Assembly: GCA_015056485.1 (NCBI GenBank)
Contig: SVGD01000010.1
Coordinates: 1 to 47,988 of the forward strand
Origin: Clostridiales bacterium
GTDB lineage: Bacteria > Bacillota > Clostridia > TANB77 > CAG-508
DNA length: 47,988 bases
Reading direction: 5' to 3'
Shown one piece after another: positions 1 through 9,502 of the stretch; position 1 is the first letter of the stretch; each line of letters opens with the position of its first letter. Under the pieces are notes generated by a model that had not been told where the DNA came from, did no database searches, and saw nothing but the letters and a program-made list of their open reading frames with translations. The translations under genes and the position numbers were made by a program.

Positions 1-503
1 TTTTTCCCAATAACTGAATAAAACACATTATTTACATTATCATCTTGTATAATTTTTGAATTAACTAATCCATCAATTATTGGTTTTACATATTTATTAT
101 CTATGTCCATATTAATTTGTTTTTCATAAACTATAATTAAAACAAATGTCAATTTGTCTTTAAACATATTTCCATATTCTCTACACGATTCTGATACATT
201 CAGCATAATGTTTTTATATGCAAAATTACTTACATTTTTATATTTAGGTAATACCTCTGGAATATTAATCTTAAGTATTCCATTTTTTACCTCTGATTTG
301 TAATTGTTGTTTATATACTCTATTTTTGCTGTAGAAAATCTATTGTTAATTTTTACATTTTCAAATAAATTATATCTTGTTCTTTCTAAACATCTTAAAA
401 ATGTTTCTTTATGTTTTTCATTAATAACATTTTTATTATTTAAAATAAAATCTATTTTAGATTTAAGTTCTTGTAATTCTTCTAAAAATAAATCTTCCTG
501 CAC
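1..503 (-). CDS. RusA-like protein, partial at left edge
   Basis: Open frame on the minus strand from a GTG at 503 running off the window; at least 167 residues. The GTG is chosen because AGGAGGG lies 8 bases upstream and no ATG is near. The visible C-terminal part reads DIDNKYVKPIIDGL, then IIQDDNVNN. This resembles the D-x-DN-x(2)-K ... D-x-L ... DD signature of RusA-type Holliday junction resolvases, which cut four-way DNA junctions and are common on phages and conjugative elements. It is the last visible gene of the element, downstream of the SpoVG-like gene. The family call is an inference from the motif alone; the first 100 residues are not recognised. Confidence 0.55.
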   Translation of the reverse strand, partial: MQEDLFLEELQELKSKIDFILNNKNVINEKHKETFLRCLERTRYNLFENVKINNRFSTAKIEYINNNYKSEVKNGILKINIPEVLPKYKNVSNFAYKNIMLNVSESCREYGNMFKDKLTFVLIIVYEKQINMDIDNKYVKPIIDGLVNSKIIQDDNVNNVFYSVIGK

Positions 504-528
504 TTTAATTCCCTCCTATTAAAATTTA

Positions 529-552
529 GAGAGACCATATTAATGATCTCTC
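529..552 (-). terminator. weak hairpin between SpoVG-like and RusA-like genes
   Basis: Inverted repeat GAGAGACCAT / ATGATCTCTC with one mismatch, followed on the minus strand by an A/T-rich run with few consecutive T. It may be a weak or leaky terminator within the operon. Confidence 0.4.
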
Positions 553-567
553 CTCTACTTTTTCTTA

Positions 568-822
568 TTATTGATTATCATAAGCCTCTGATATTAATTC
601 TAATAATTGTTCTCTTGTTCCATTATTGGTTGGATATGCAAAATTTCTCTTTTTATTATTTCCGTTTACTTTTCTAATAGGCATTAAGATATATCTTCCA
701 TTCTTACCTTGCAAAAGTTTTATACCATCAATTATTAATTTATCATCAATACAAATACTTGCATAACACAAAAAATCCCCTTTATCAATTTTTTTAATTC
801 TAACATCACTTATTTCTAACAT
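568..822 (-). CDS. SpoVG-family protein
   Basis: 84 residues. It begins MLEISDVRIKKI and ends with NNGTREQLLELISEAY, matching the SpoVG family (EITDVRIRKV at the start, NSGTREKI near the end). SpoVG proteins are small nucleic-acid-binding regulators of septation, sporulation and virulence genes. Copies on conjugative elements are common and usually of unknown role, so this need not be the chromosomal spoVG. A good ribosome-binding site lies in the 17-base gap after the adhesin gene, so the two are probably co-transcribed. Its conserved Asn-Gly pair is encoded AAC GGA, an out-of-frame CGG, which does not disturb the frame. Confidence 0.85.
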   Translation of the reverse strand: MLEISDVRIKKIDKGDFLCYASICIDDKLIIDGIKLLQGKNGRYILMPIRKVNGNNKKRNFAYPTNNGTREQLLELISEAYDNQ

Positions 823-839
823 ATTTAATTTCCTCCTTT

Positions 840-3422
840 TTAATCATCAATACCTGTTTTAGGTAATAAATCTTTATCTATATCAACTTTTTTATAAACT
901 ATTGTATGTGCATCATCTTCAGCTTTTAGCTCTGTTTCTACATATGTTGCTGTGACATAAGTATCATTTACAAATATTTTATTATTTGCTAAGCCTTCAT
1001 TTACTTTAGCATTTACTTTTGGATTCTCAACTTCTTGAAAACCTTCTTTAACTTCTCCAAATATAAATCTAAATTCTTTTACATATTCACCTTCTGGTAA
1101 ATTTAAAGACTCACTTGATACATCTATCGAATAATTCTCTTTTGTAGAATACTCTTCTGAAATAGTTTTCCAGTTTGTATTTCTATTTGTAATATATTGA
1201 ACTTTATATGTTAGCTCTTCATTCCATGTACCTGTTTCTATACTTTGGATTCTAACTTGTCTAGGAAGTTTATCTCCCCATATAAAGTTTGAAACAGCTG
1301 TATTTGAAAAGTTTCCAACATTATTAAATTCATATTGAATTACTTCTCCTGCTTCAGCTTGAGTTGGCCCTTCTTTTTCTACATCAACTACTAAATTTAC
1401 ATTATCATTTTCTACAACTAATTCTATAACTTGTCCATTTTCTTCAAACATAAATGGAATTAACTCATCTGATATAACATAATAGTCGTCTGTAGAAATT
1501 TCTTTTAAATAAAATTGTTTACCTGTTTCTAAATATTTGTATATGAATTCTTCAGATGCTTTTACATTTAATGTACTAACATATTCTTTGTTTTCATTTA
1601 ATAATTCAAAAGTAGCATTTATTGCAGTTCCTGCTTCTTTATCAGTGTATTGATTATATTCTTTACTTACTTTTTTAATTTTTAATATATTTTCATATAC
1701 TTCTACTGGTACATCATCTTCATCTTCTGTTGATTCTTCTAGATATGTACCACTAACTTTTACATTGTTCACAAACTCTGTTTTGTCTGCTAATCCTTCA
1801 ATAACCATAGTTTCAACTTTCATAGCTGTTGTATTTTGGAAAGCTACTCCTACTGTTCCAAAGTTTAAACTATATGATGTCACATATTCATCACTTGCTA
1901 ATTCTAAATTAGTAAAATCTACAACATTATTTACTTTTGTACTTAAATTACTTTGTAATACAATATTAGTTCTTTTATTTGTATTGTATGTTAATGAATA
2001 TTTTAAGTCATGATTGTATGTTCCTGTTTCAACTTTTCTTATTCTAACTTCTTTAGGTAAGTCATCTACAAGTGTGAAATTATCTAACTTTACATTAGAT
2101 AAATTTTTGATATTGTCTATTGTATAATTTACGATTTCATTTCCTTGAGCTTCTGTTTTATCAGCATTTTTGTCAACACTTACTTCAATATCAACTGGTG
2201 TATTTTTTACATTAACTACTACTTTTTGTCCATCTGTTGTTATATCAACTTCATAAGTATTTCCTTCTTTGTTTATTAAGTAATAATCTGGTGAAATTAA
2301 TTCAGTTATTATATATGTGTCAAGTGGTAAGCCTGTTAGTAAAATTCTACCCTGAGCATCTGTTATAGCTGTTGTTTCATAACCTGTTTTTGTTCCTTTA
2401 ACATGAAATTTTGCTCCAGCAAGTCCTGTATTTGCTTCTAATCCTGTAATTTCGCTATATGCACTTGATAGTTTATTAATTTCAATTTTTCCATCTGGAT
2501 TATATTCTAAATTAAATTTAGCTGTAGATAATCTGTATGGATCTGTCACTAATGCATAGTTTTGTACTGAATTACTATTTGCATTTCCATATAATACTGG
2601 ATATGCTTCACAATAACCATCAATTGTAGCTTGTAAATTTACTTTTTCAGTTATATTGCTTCTTGGTATTAATATTTTAAAATATTCACCTTTTTGAAAA
2701 GTTGTTTTTTTATTATTGTTTGTATCTGCTAAAAATGTTCCTTTAGGTGCAGTTTTTGTATTTAATATAATACTTGCATCATTTATATTTACATCTGAAT
2801 CAATATAAAATGTTTGTGAAATGTAATTTGAATCTTTGTTATCAACTCCAGCGTTATTTACCTTTGATATTGTTATAACTGGATCTACATATGTTTGTGT
2901 ACCATTTCTTCCAATATCAACAAGTCTTTTAATAGCACTTACCATAGCATGTCCTTTTTCATCTACAGCTGAATAGTTGTCAGCACTTTCCCCATCAATT
3001 ATTCTATATATTGCTTGTTTAGTACATATGTATGCTTGATAATCATTTTCTAATCCCATTTGTGCAGCTGTTTTATATGGATAACCATTAACTAAAACTC
3101 TCCATATACCTTCACTTTTAGAAAGTTTTGTAAACTCTTCAACAGAAACACTGTAGTCCCCAATCTCTGCCCCTGGCAGTTCTCTGTTAACACAATATGC
3201 AGGATAATATTTTCCATTTTCATGATATGCTAAATACTTTGTAGTAATCTTCATTCTAACACCATCTCTAGTATAGTATAAATGTTCTTCATTACAATCT
3301 CCTAAATTTGTTATTGTAATTGTATCACCAGCATTAATTGCAAATACTTGTGATAAGTTTGTTAAAACAATAATTAATAATAATACTACACTAACTATTT
3401 TTTTATTATTTTTAATTTTCAT
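840..3422 (-). CDS. thioester- and SpaA-domain surface adhesin with truncated LPXTG signal
   Basis: 860 residues. Signal peptide about 1-28. Residues 40-150 look like a Cys-Gln thioester adhesin domain (TQXA type): Cys77 in AYCVNREL and Gln136 in TKQAIY would form the internal thioester that binds host or partner surfaces covalently. Two SpaA/prealbumin-like domains lie near 315-420 and 610-700, and two related beta modules share DDLPKEVRIRKVETGTYN and DKLPRQVRIQSIETGTWN. The protein ends LPKTGIDD and stops, so the sortase motif is present but the membrane helix and basic tail are absent. Sortase is encoded two genes upstream. It is probably an adhesin of the conjugation module. No in-frame CGG was seen in the gene. 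Confidence 0.85.
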   Translation of the reverse strand: MKIKNNKKIVSVVLLLIIVLTNLSQVFAINAGDTITITNLGDCNEEHLYYTRDGVRMKITTKYLAYHENGKYYPAYCVNRELPGAEIGDYSVSVEEFTKLSKSEGIWRVLVNGYPYKTAAQMGLENDYQAYICTKQAIYRIIDGESADNYSAVDEKGHAMVSAIKRLVDIGRNGTQTYVDPVITISKVNNAGVDNKDSNYISQTFYIDSDVNINDASIILNTKTAPKGTFLADTNNNKKTTFQKGEYFKILIPRSNITEKVNLQATIDGYCEAYPVLYGNANSNSVQNYALVTDPYRLSTAKFNLEYNPDGKIEINKLSSAYSEITGLEANTGLAGAKFHVKGTKTGYETTAITDAQGRILLTGLPLDTYIITELISPDYYLINKEGNTYEVDITTDGQKVVVNVKNTPVDIEVSVDKNADKTEAQGNEIVNYTIDNIKNLSNVKLDNFTLVDDLPKEVRIRKVETGTYNHDLKYSLTYNTNKRTNIVLQSNLSTKVNNVVDFTNLELASDEYVTSYSLNFGTVGVAFQNTTAMKVETMVIEGLADKTEFVNNVKVSGTYLEESTEDEDDVPVEVYENILKIKKVSKEYNQYTDKEAGTAINATFELLNENKEYVSTLNVKASEEFIYKYLETGKQFYLKEISTDDYYVISDELIPFMFEENGQVIELVVENDNVNLVVDVEKEGPTQAEAGEVIQYEFNNVGNFSNTAVSNFIWGDKLPRQVRIQSIETGTWNEELTYKVQYITNRNTNWKTISEEYSTKENYSIDVSSESLNLPEGEYVKEFRFIFGEVKEGFQEVENPKVNAKVNEGLANNKIFVNDTYVTATYVETELKAEDDAHTIVYKKVDIDKDLLPKTGIDD

Positions 3423-3441
3423 TTTAAATTACTCCTTCCAT

Positions 3442-3468
3442 AAAAAAAGAAAGGCATCAGTTGCCTTT
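3442..3468 (-). terminator. hairpin with T-run between anchored protein and adhesin
   Basis: On the minus strand AAAGGCA-loop-TGCCTTT is followed by C and seven T. It sits after the stop at 3487 and before the adhesin start at 3422. It could terminate or attenuate transcription inside the operon, lowering adhesin expression relative to the transfer genes. Confidence 0.65.
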
Positions 3469-3486
3469 GCTTTTTATAATTATTTT

Positions 3487-4281
3487 TTAATATTGTGATA
3501 CTTTTATGTAATATCTTGTTTGTTGTAATACTCCATTAATTTTATAATCAATAGCATAAACAAGAAATGTACATGAGTATGTATTCTGAACTACTCCTTT
3601 AACCTCTGAAAAATTATATGGTGAAAAATAATTTGTTCTATTCATTGCTTCTTCTTTACTTGAAAATTCACTTACTCTATATAGTTTATCTCCATTTTCA
3701 TCAAATAAATCTGGATTTCCTTTTGCAGCTTCGTGAATATCATTTTTTAGTCTTTGAGTTTCACTATAATTATATACATATTCATATTTTGTTTCTTGAA
3801 CTATTGGATTTTCTTTAACCTCTTCTTTGGTTTCTTCCACTTTTGGTTCTGTTTTTTCTTCTACTATAACCTCTTGTTTAATTTCTACTTTTTCATTGTT
3901 TTCTTTTACAACTTCTTCTTTTTTCTCCTCTACTTTATTTTCTACTATTTTACTATTGCTTTCAGTAGGTTTATTAATAGTTTTATTAGATTCCTTGTTG
4001 TTATTTACTTTTATTTCTTCTTTTGGAGTAGATGAACTTTTTTCAATTTCTATATCCTCTTTAACATTATTAATTAACTCATTAACAAATGAATTTTCAT
4101 TAATAACATCTTCCTTAGCAATACTTTCTCCAATTGTATTATCTTCGTAAACAACGTTTTCTACATCTAATAAAATATTTTTCTCATCTTCTGGCATAGA
4201 CTTATCCAATTGTTTGTAATTCCCCAATCCAACAATTAAACTTACTATGCAAACTATAGTAATAACAATAACTTTTAACAT
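3487..4281 (-). CDS. membrane-anchored Lys/Glu-rich protein
   Basis: 264 residues. An N-terminal hydrophobic helix (about 2-20) is a signal anchor or uncleaved signal peptide. Residues 75-165 are a low-complexity stretch of Lys, Glu, Val and Thr, expected to be an extended wall-spanning spacer. The C-terminal 95 residues (from YVYNYSETQR to the end) form the only folded-looking part, rich in Tyr and beta-prone, with a single Cys. I do not recognise the family. Its place between sortase and adhesin suggests a surface component of the conjugation apparatus. Start: AGGAGGG upstream of the ATG. Confidence 0.7.
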   Translation of the reverse strand: MLKVIVITIVCIVSLIVGLGNYKQLDKSMPEDEKNILLDVENVVYEDNTIGESIAKEDVINENSFVNELINNVKEDIEIEKSSSTPKEEIKVNNNKESNKTINKPTESNSKIVENKVEEKKEEVVKENNEKVEIKQEVIVEEKTEPKVEETKEEVKENPIVQETKYEYVYNYSETQRLKNDIHEAAKGNPDLFDENGDKLYRVSEFSSKEEAMNRTNYFSPYNFSEVKGVVQNTYSCTFLVYAIDYKINGVLQQTRYYIKVSQY

Positions 4282-4352
4282 AAAAATCCCTCCTTATTTT
4301 TAAATAAGTATAAAAAAAGATATTTATAAAAATAAAGCTGAGAAAAAATTTT

Positions 4353-5027
4353 TTAAATAACTTCTCTTGCTTGAACACAATAACGTAAGTCTGGTTCACC
4401 AGTTATACAAGTCATAAGAGTAATAATATTTTCAGTTGATTCTTCAGTTATAGACCAATCAGTACTACTTATTTCCTTAGTACTAAATACCTGATACCTC
4501 CTCTCTCCTACTTTTGTTGTATATATAATTTCATCTCCTTCAACTAATTGATTAATATCTTGAAAATAATGAACTACATTATTTCCACGATTATGACTAG
4601 CAAGAGCAACATTACCATCCCAAATACTTGTATTTTCGAAATGTCCTATGTAAGATGCTAAAACTTCATCTGATGTTCCTTCCATAATTTCAGCATCAAC
4701 ATTTATTTTAGGAATTTGTAATGTTCCAATTAAATTATCAGGTTCATAGTCTGTAGCCTCAGTACCTTCTACTGACTCTGAATTAACTACGATATTATTA
4801 TCAATGTTTCCATTAGCTACTTCATTTGTAGCTTCATTTATTACTTCATTTGTCGCAATATTATTTCCTTCTATAACATTGCTTTGCTCGATATTATTAA
4901 GAGCTAAATTATTATCTTGTTTACTATTTTTCAATTTAATATTTATTATTAGTGTAGTCACAAGTAGTGCAATTGTCAATACAATTAATGTTATTCCTAT
5001 AATTTTAATTAATTTTTCTTGTTTCAT
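4353..5027 (-). CDS. sortase
   Basis: 224 residues from the ATG at 5027, chosen because AAAGGAG lies 5 bases upstream; a longer frame starts at 5042. An N-terminal membrane helix (about 8-30) is followed by an Asn-rich linker. The catalytic triad is visible: His in ALASHNRG, Cys in TLMTC, and Arg in LRYCVQA seven residues after the Cys. Sortases are transpeptidases that cut LPXTG-like signals and join the protein to cell wall or pilin. The class is uncertain. The likely substrate is the adhesin ending LPKTGIDD, although that protein lacks a normal membrane tail. Confidence 0.9.
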   Translation of the reverse strand: MKQEKLIKIIGITLIVLTIALLVTTLIINIKLKNSKQDNNLALNNIEQSNVIEGNNIATNEVINEATNEVANGNIDNNIVVNSESVEGTEATDYEPDNLIGTLQIPKINVDAEIMEGTSDEVLASYIGHFENTSIWDGNVALASHNRGNNVVHYFQDINQLVEGDEIIYTTKVGERRYQVFSTKEISSTDWSITEESTENIITLMTCITGEPDLRYCVQAREVI

Positions 5028-5038
5028 AAATACTCCTT

Positions 5039-5443
5039 TCATTTTCTTTTTTTAATTTTCTTAATTTTGATATCAAATACCTTTTTATACATCTTAGATA
5101 CATCTTTAAATGTTCTTGGTTTATCTATAATACTTTTCAATTCGCTTGGATAAAAATTCCCAAAAATCAAGTCATATATACCAGTTTCTAATGTTATTTT
5201 TATTAAGTCACTTTCTTGTTTTTCGTTTTTAAATATTACTATTACTCTAATATTTAAACTTCTTAATCTAAACAGATACTCCCTTAAATCTCTTTCAATA
5301 GCACTAGCAGATATAATAACAGTTTGATTTTCAAATTTATTATCTTCAATTATAAAATCAGAATAAGATACTACCATTGAACCTTTTATCTCTTCTTCAA
5401 GTATTTTGTCTATCTCATGATTTCCTGTATATATAATTATCAT
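5039..5443 (-). CDS. stand-alone receiver-like domain protein
   Basis: 134 residues, starting in a TAATG overlap with the stop of the M23 gene, so translation is probably coupled. The pattern is alternating hydrophobic strands and helices: MIIIYTG, TVIISASAIERD, IRVIVIFKN, GIYDLIFG, PSELKSII. It resembles the receiver-like domain found at the N-terminus of CpaE/MinD-type ATPases, but no Walker motif or ATPase domain follows. The last 20 residues are strongly basic (KIKKIKKRK). I do not know the function. It may be a cytoplasmic partner of the secretion ATPase. Confidence 0.6.
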   Translation of the reverse strand: MIIIYTGNHEIDKILEEEIKGSMVVSYSDFIIEDNKFENQTVIISASAIERDLREYLFRLRSLNIRVIVIFKNEKQESDLIKITLETGIYDLIFGNFYPSELKSIIDKPRTFKDVSKMYKKVFDIKIKKIKKRK

Positions 5444-6185
5444 TATAAAAAATCATCCTCCTTTTCCAAAACTGTTTCTGGATCTATAAGTTTTCCTTTT
5501 TCCCTAACTGTAAAATGAAGATGACAACCTGTCGTAGCACCGATTTGTTGGATTACCTGCTGAATCTGTATAAGGATTATTAGGTACTCCATATACGTTT
5601 TTTGGTCCAACTGTGCCAATAACATCTCCTTTTTTTACTTCATCTCCAACTTCAACTTTAAACTCAGGAGAACAGTGTCCATAACTAACTGTGTATGTAT
5701 CATTTTTAATTGTGATTGTATATCCTGAAGCTCCACCCCAGCCTGTTTTAATTACTGTACCCTTAATAGATGCAATAAGCTTTGTTCCTTCTGGAGCTGC
5801 AATATCTATACCACTATGAAACGTTGAAGCACCGAGCTGTCGGAGCATCTCTATATCCAAAATCTGAAGTTATTGTTTTATGACCTTTAACTGGCCATTT
5901 TAAATCTCCAGTAGAACCTGTTATAAAGTCCCATGCACTTTTTACAAATTCCTTTATATCTTCAAAACAGTCTTCAACCTTATAATAGGCAAGTTCAAGT
6001 TTTATTGATTCTTCATCTTCGTTTTCAATCTTCCAATTAAAAATATCTACAAAATATCCTATTAAGACTAATAGAATAGTTAAGAATATTATTAATGGCA
6101 TAAAAGGTTTTAAAATAAACATTGCTAATGTTCCAACTGCTTTTAAAGCCTTATTCTTTTTTCTTTTTTTACTCATTAGCATCAT
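5443..6185 (-). CDS. M23 peptidase of the conjugation module, read through two CGG +1 sites
   Basis: No single frame covers the gene. With one C skipped at each of two in-frame CGG codons (5832-5834 and 5540-5542) it gives a 246-residue protein. N-terminal basic segment and one or two membrane helices (about 12-50), linker, then an M23/LytM zinc endopeptidase: FGYRDAPTA-GASTFHSGIDI, SYGHCSPE, and TN-GATTGCHLHF. The metal ligands H (HSGID), H (YGHCS) and H-x-H (HLHF) are present only when all three frames are joined. Such hydrolases open peptidoglycan for the transfer channel (VirB1 role). The first 17 bases overlap the VirB6-like gene; an ATG at 6176 in the same frame is an alternative start. 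Confidence 0.85.
5540..5542 (-). other. CGG +1 recoding site, M23 gene, second
   Basis: Zero frame AAT CGG TGC stops soon after; skipping C gives AAT GGT GCT and the conserved G-A-T-T-G-C-H-L-H-F. Confidence 0.8.
5832..5834 (-). other. CGG +1 recoding site, M23 gene, first
   Basis: Zero frame GCT CGG TGC leads to a stop five codons later; skipping C gives GCT GGT GCT and the H-S-G-I-D-I metal-binding strand. Confidence 0.8.
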
Positions 6186-7644
6186 CTTCTTTTATTTTGT
6201 TAAAAACATTGTGTGTTGCAGTCAAATCACTATCTTGGTTTTTGTTAATTTTAAACTTATCATTTTTATTATTATACTTATTAAAATTACTACTACTTGT
6301 TGGACTTTCACTTACCTTTGTACCATCTGCCATATATCTACCTAGTTTTAATACATCTTTACTTACGTTATATGCTCTTGTAATACCAGTTTTAAAATTG
6401 TTTTTGTTTATTACGCTACTATTTAGATTTTCAGTTTTTAAAGTACTATCATTTGTTTTATTTATAGTACTTGTATTTAAAGAAGATGTTTGCATATTAG
6501 ATGTACTCATATTAGTTGTTCCCATATTAGTCACTTTTCTAGCAGTATTCATTATTCCACCTGCAATATTTGAACCTCCATTTGTATCGTTGCTTTTAAA
6601 TTGATAAGCAATACTTTTTACTGTATGCCCAAGTGCTGCACCCATACCAATTCCTCTCATAGCTAACTCTTCGTTGTTTACACCAGCAATTCTTGAAACT
6701 AAGTTTTGCATTGTATTTTGAAGAGCATCTCCTAAAGGAAGTATCATCATAGCCCATAATAAACTTACAGCCCAACCACTTGTTGTTGAAACAAATGCTA
6801 AATAAATCAAAAATAAAAAGCAGTATATAAACTGCATAAATACATTTATAAATATTTGTCCAAACCATATTGCAGCACCTATTGTCTTTTTATTTATAAT
6901 CCACATTACTGAAATTACTGGAGTAAATACTGTAAAAACAAGTATAGTAAATTGTCTTATTATAAACTTAATATTAAGCTTTACAAAAAGATAAGCAAAC
7001 ATTGCAATTACAATAGCTGTTGCGATTGCATTACCTGTGCTTATCTGACTTAAATATTGTCTTCCTATACACGAGTCTAAAGAACCTAGTGTAGTTGAAT
7101 TTAGAAGTATTGATGTTAATGCATTATTTAAAAATAATAAAAACTTAACAAATATAGGTGCTAAGGCAATTGAACATCCTCCAAAAAATAGTCTTAACAG
7201 ATTATCCTTTGCTTCATCTCTTTTATCTCTACTAAAACCAGCTATAATAATTTTATAACTATTTACTATAACTGCTATTATCATTATAGGCCCTGCTACT
7301 AAAGTCATTCGTAAATACCATCTTCTAATATTAGACCATTGACCTTGTGTAAAAGGAGATAAAGCACCTTCTCCTACTCCAAATATTAGTTGATCATAAT
7401 CTTTAAATCCTACTCCAAAATCCTCTGATGTTGTTATATCAAAAACTGCATCAGCTATACCTGCAATCATTTTTGCAACAATCTCTTCAAAAAAGCCTCC
7501 TTCTTCTTGTTCAACTACTTCAACACATGTCATATCTTCTGCTGCTTCTTCGTCTTCAGCAAAACACACATTAGAAAGACTAAAAAAAACAAGCATTACT
7601 ATAAAAATACTTGCCATAATTTTTTTAAATTTCAATCTATTCAC
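6169..7644 (-). CDS. VirB6/TrbL-like conjugation membrane protein
   Basis: 491 residues from a GTG start preceded by AAAGG. Signal peptide about 1-29 (ends VCFA). A polytopic core of about seven helices lies between residues 110 and 330, followed by a hydrophilic Asn/Ser/Thr-rich tail of about 150 residues. Polytopic protein directly after VirB4, with a helix-rich core and soluble tail, is the usual picture of the VirB6/TrbL inner-channel subunit of type IV secretion systems in Gram-positive elements. The Cys in DMTCVEV and DSCIGRQ may form a disulfide outside the membrane. Confidence 0.8.
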   Translation of the reverse strand: MNRLKFKKIMASIFIVMLVFFSLSNVCFAEDEEAAEDMTCVEVVEQEEGGFFEEIVAKMIAGIADAVFDITTSEDFGVGFKDYDQLIFGVGEGALSPFTQGQWSNIRRWYLRMTLVAGPIMIIAVIVNSYKIIIAGFSRDKRDEAKDNLLRLFFGGCSIALAPIFVKFLLFLNNALTSILLNSTTLGSLDSCIGRQYLSQISTGNAIATAIVIAMFAYLFVKLNIKFIIRQFTILVFTVFTPVISVMWIINKKTIGAAIWFGQIFINVFMQFIYCFLFLIYLAFVSTTSGWAVSLLWAMMILPLGDALQNTMQNLVSRIAGVNNEELAMRGIGMGAALGHTVKSIAYQFKSNDTNGGSNIAGGIMNTARKVTNMGTTNMSTSNMQTSSLNTSTINKTNDSTLKTENLNSSVINKNNFKTGITRAYNVSKDVLKLGRYMADGTKVSESPTSSSNFNKYNNKNDKFKINKNQDSDLTATHNVFNKIKEDDANE

Positions 7645-7655
7645 CAGCCTTTCTT

Positions 7656-9502
7656 TTAAGTCGTTATAAAATGTCTTTCAAAATCTGTCATCTCAATATT
7701 AACAGCTGTCACTTTACCTGCTAAATTTAATATTCCTTCACCAGTTCCGAGCTTTAAGCAAGAATTCCTTTGTTCCATCTGATAATTTAAAGAAATCACA
7801 TATTTTATCAACACTTCCTGAGCTTTGCTTCATAAGTAATGTTCTTGCACAACTACTTATAACTGCTTTTCCTTGAGTACTTAAAATAAATTCATCCAAA
7901 TTTTGTGTTCCGAATTACTAATGATACGTGTCTCTTTCTTGCTCTACGAGCCAAGTATTCTAAGAAGTTTGCTGTTTCCTCATACTTTAAAAAATGCCAT
8001 GCTTCATCTATTACAACACTTTTTTTACTATTATCTTTTGATAGCATAAATTTTTCAGTTATCCACGATGTTAAAACTAAACTTGCATAGAATTTTGTGA
8101 CTTCATCATTTATTTCAGACAAATCAAAATCAATTATTAAATCCTTAGCATTTAAAGTACTTTGACAATCAAACATTCCTAAACTATTACCTGCTAAAAA
8201 AGGTTTTAAAATATTTGCTAAATCACTACTATTTTCTTTTGTAGATAATATTCTATGAAAATCAGATAGTGTCGGCATTTTCTTTCGAATTTTTTCTAAT
8301 GTAATCTTACCATTTATTTTTCCACCTTCTTTTTTGTATAATGAGTTCTTATCTCTTGTTATTCCAACTTCTTTATAAGTTTCAATTACTGCTAACTCTA
8401 CATCTGATAGTTCTTTTGCATTTAATGGTCTATCCATATAATTCCTCATAATTCCAGAAAGTAAAGCTCTTATTTCAGCAACTTTATTTAAAAGACCTGT
8501 TTCTCTATCATTCTCTTCAACATCTAAATCAAAAAGATTAATACCTGCTGGAACTCCTTGTGTTATTTTAATTACTCTACCATTCATCTTTTCAGTTATT
8601 CCAACATACTCACCTTCCAAGTCAAGAATTCCTTGTCTAATGTTAAGTAAAGCACCTCTTCCTGAAAGTATCTTTTGAAATACTGATTTACCTGCACCAC
8701 TCATTCCTAATACTGCTATATGTGGATTAGGAAGTTCTTTATCAAAAACATCTAAATATACTGGAAGGCCTGTGAAATAGTTTCTTCCAATTACTACTCC
8801 TGTACGAGAACTTAATCCAGAACTAGATATTGGAAACATTGTTGCAAATCCACTTGCTGTCATATTTCTTTCATAATCTTGAATTGAACCATTATTTATT
8901 GGTAGATTATCTTTAAGTCCTTCCAACTGTCTAAATGATAAGGTTCTTATCTTAGCAGATATTTTTGAAAACTCACTTTTTAGTATAGATGTTCTTTCAT
9001 CTAAATCCTCCAAACTTTCTGCATTAAGTCTTAATAGAATTGTCACATAAAACAATCTATCATTTGTTGTCTGAATTTTTCTTCTCATATCTTCAAAATC
9101 TGTTATTGATTCTTCAAGTGCTGGAAGAAGTCTTATATTCCCTTGATTTTCAAATGTATTATATTCTGATTGAAGAACTGTCACTTTATGTGTTAATTGC
9201 CTTATAACTGTATCTTCATCAGAACATTCATTAAGTATTGAAATATTTATATCTCCCATCTTATTGAATATATCATCGAGCCATCCTAAATATATTTTGT
9301 TAGGATAAACTGTTAGTATAAAAGTTCTACTATATCTACTATCACCTAAATATATATAATCTCTAGTTTCTTGTACAGCATCAGGTATAATTAATGACAT
9401 TACGTTTTGAACATTATCAAAAAAGTTTTTTACTGGTTTTACTTTCTTTTTTTCTTTTATTTTAACCTTCTTCTCTTTGTTTTTCATTTTTACCGATAAC
9501 AT
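7656..9502 (-). CDS. VirB4-type conjugation ATPase, read through two CGG +1 sites
   Basis: The zero frame from 9502 stops after 536 residues, losing the conserved end. Skipping the C of in-frame CGG at 7910-7912 and again at 7747-7749 gives 614 residues, a normal VirB4 length. Walker A is GMSGAGKS (about 267-274) and Walker B VVIDEAW (about 500). The restored tail reads VI-GTQNLDEFILSTQGKAV, then KA-GTGEGILNLAGKVT and DFERHFITT; these match the TQ motif and C-terminal segment of the VirB4/TraC family. It powers assembly and substrate transfer at the inner membrane. Start: GGAGGG 10 bases upstream; it overlaps the end of the preceding gene by 41 bases. Confidence 0.92.
7747..7749 (-). other. 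CGG +1 recoding site, VirB4, second
   Basis: Zero frame GCT CGG AAC TGG TGA would stop at once; skipping C gives GCT GGA ACT GGT GAA GGA, the conserved G-T-G-E-G of VirB4. Confidence 0.85.
7910..7912 (-). other. CGG +1 recoding site, VirB4, first
   Basis: Zero frame ATT CGG AAC stops five codons later; skipping C gives ATT GGA ACA CAA AAT, the conserved I-G-T-Q-N of VirB4. Confidence 0.87.

Noticed and set aside
3618..4150. Plus-strand open frames opposite the 264-residue gene
   Set aside because: They are shadows of the low-complexity Lys/Glu region, rich in Phe/Leu/Ser, without RBS.
5443..6185. Three separate short genes in the M23 region
   Set aside because: Each fragment carries one part of a single M23 domain and they join exactly at CGG; separate genes would lack starts with RBS.
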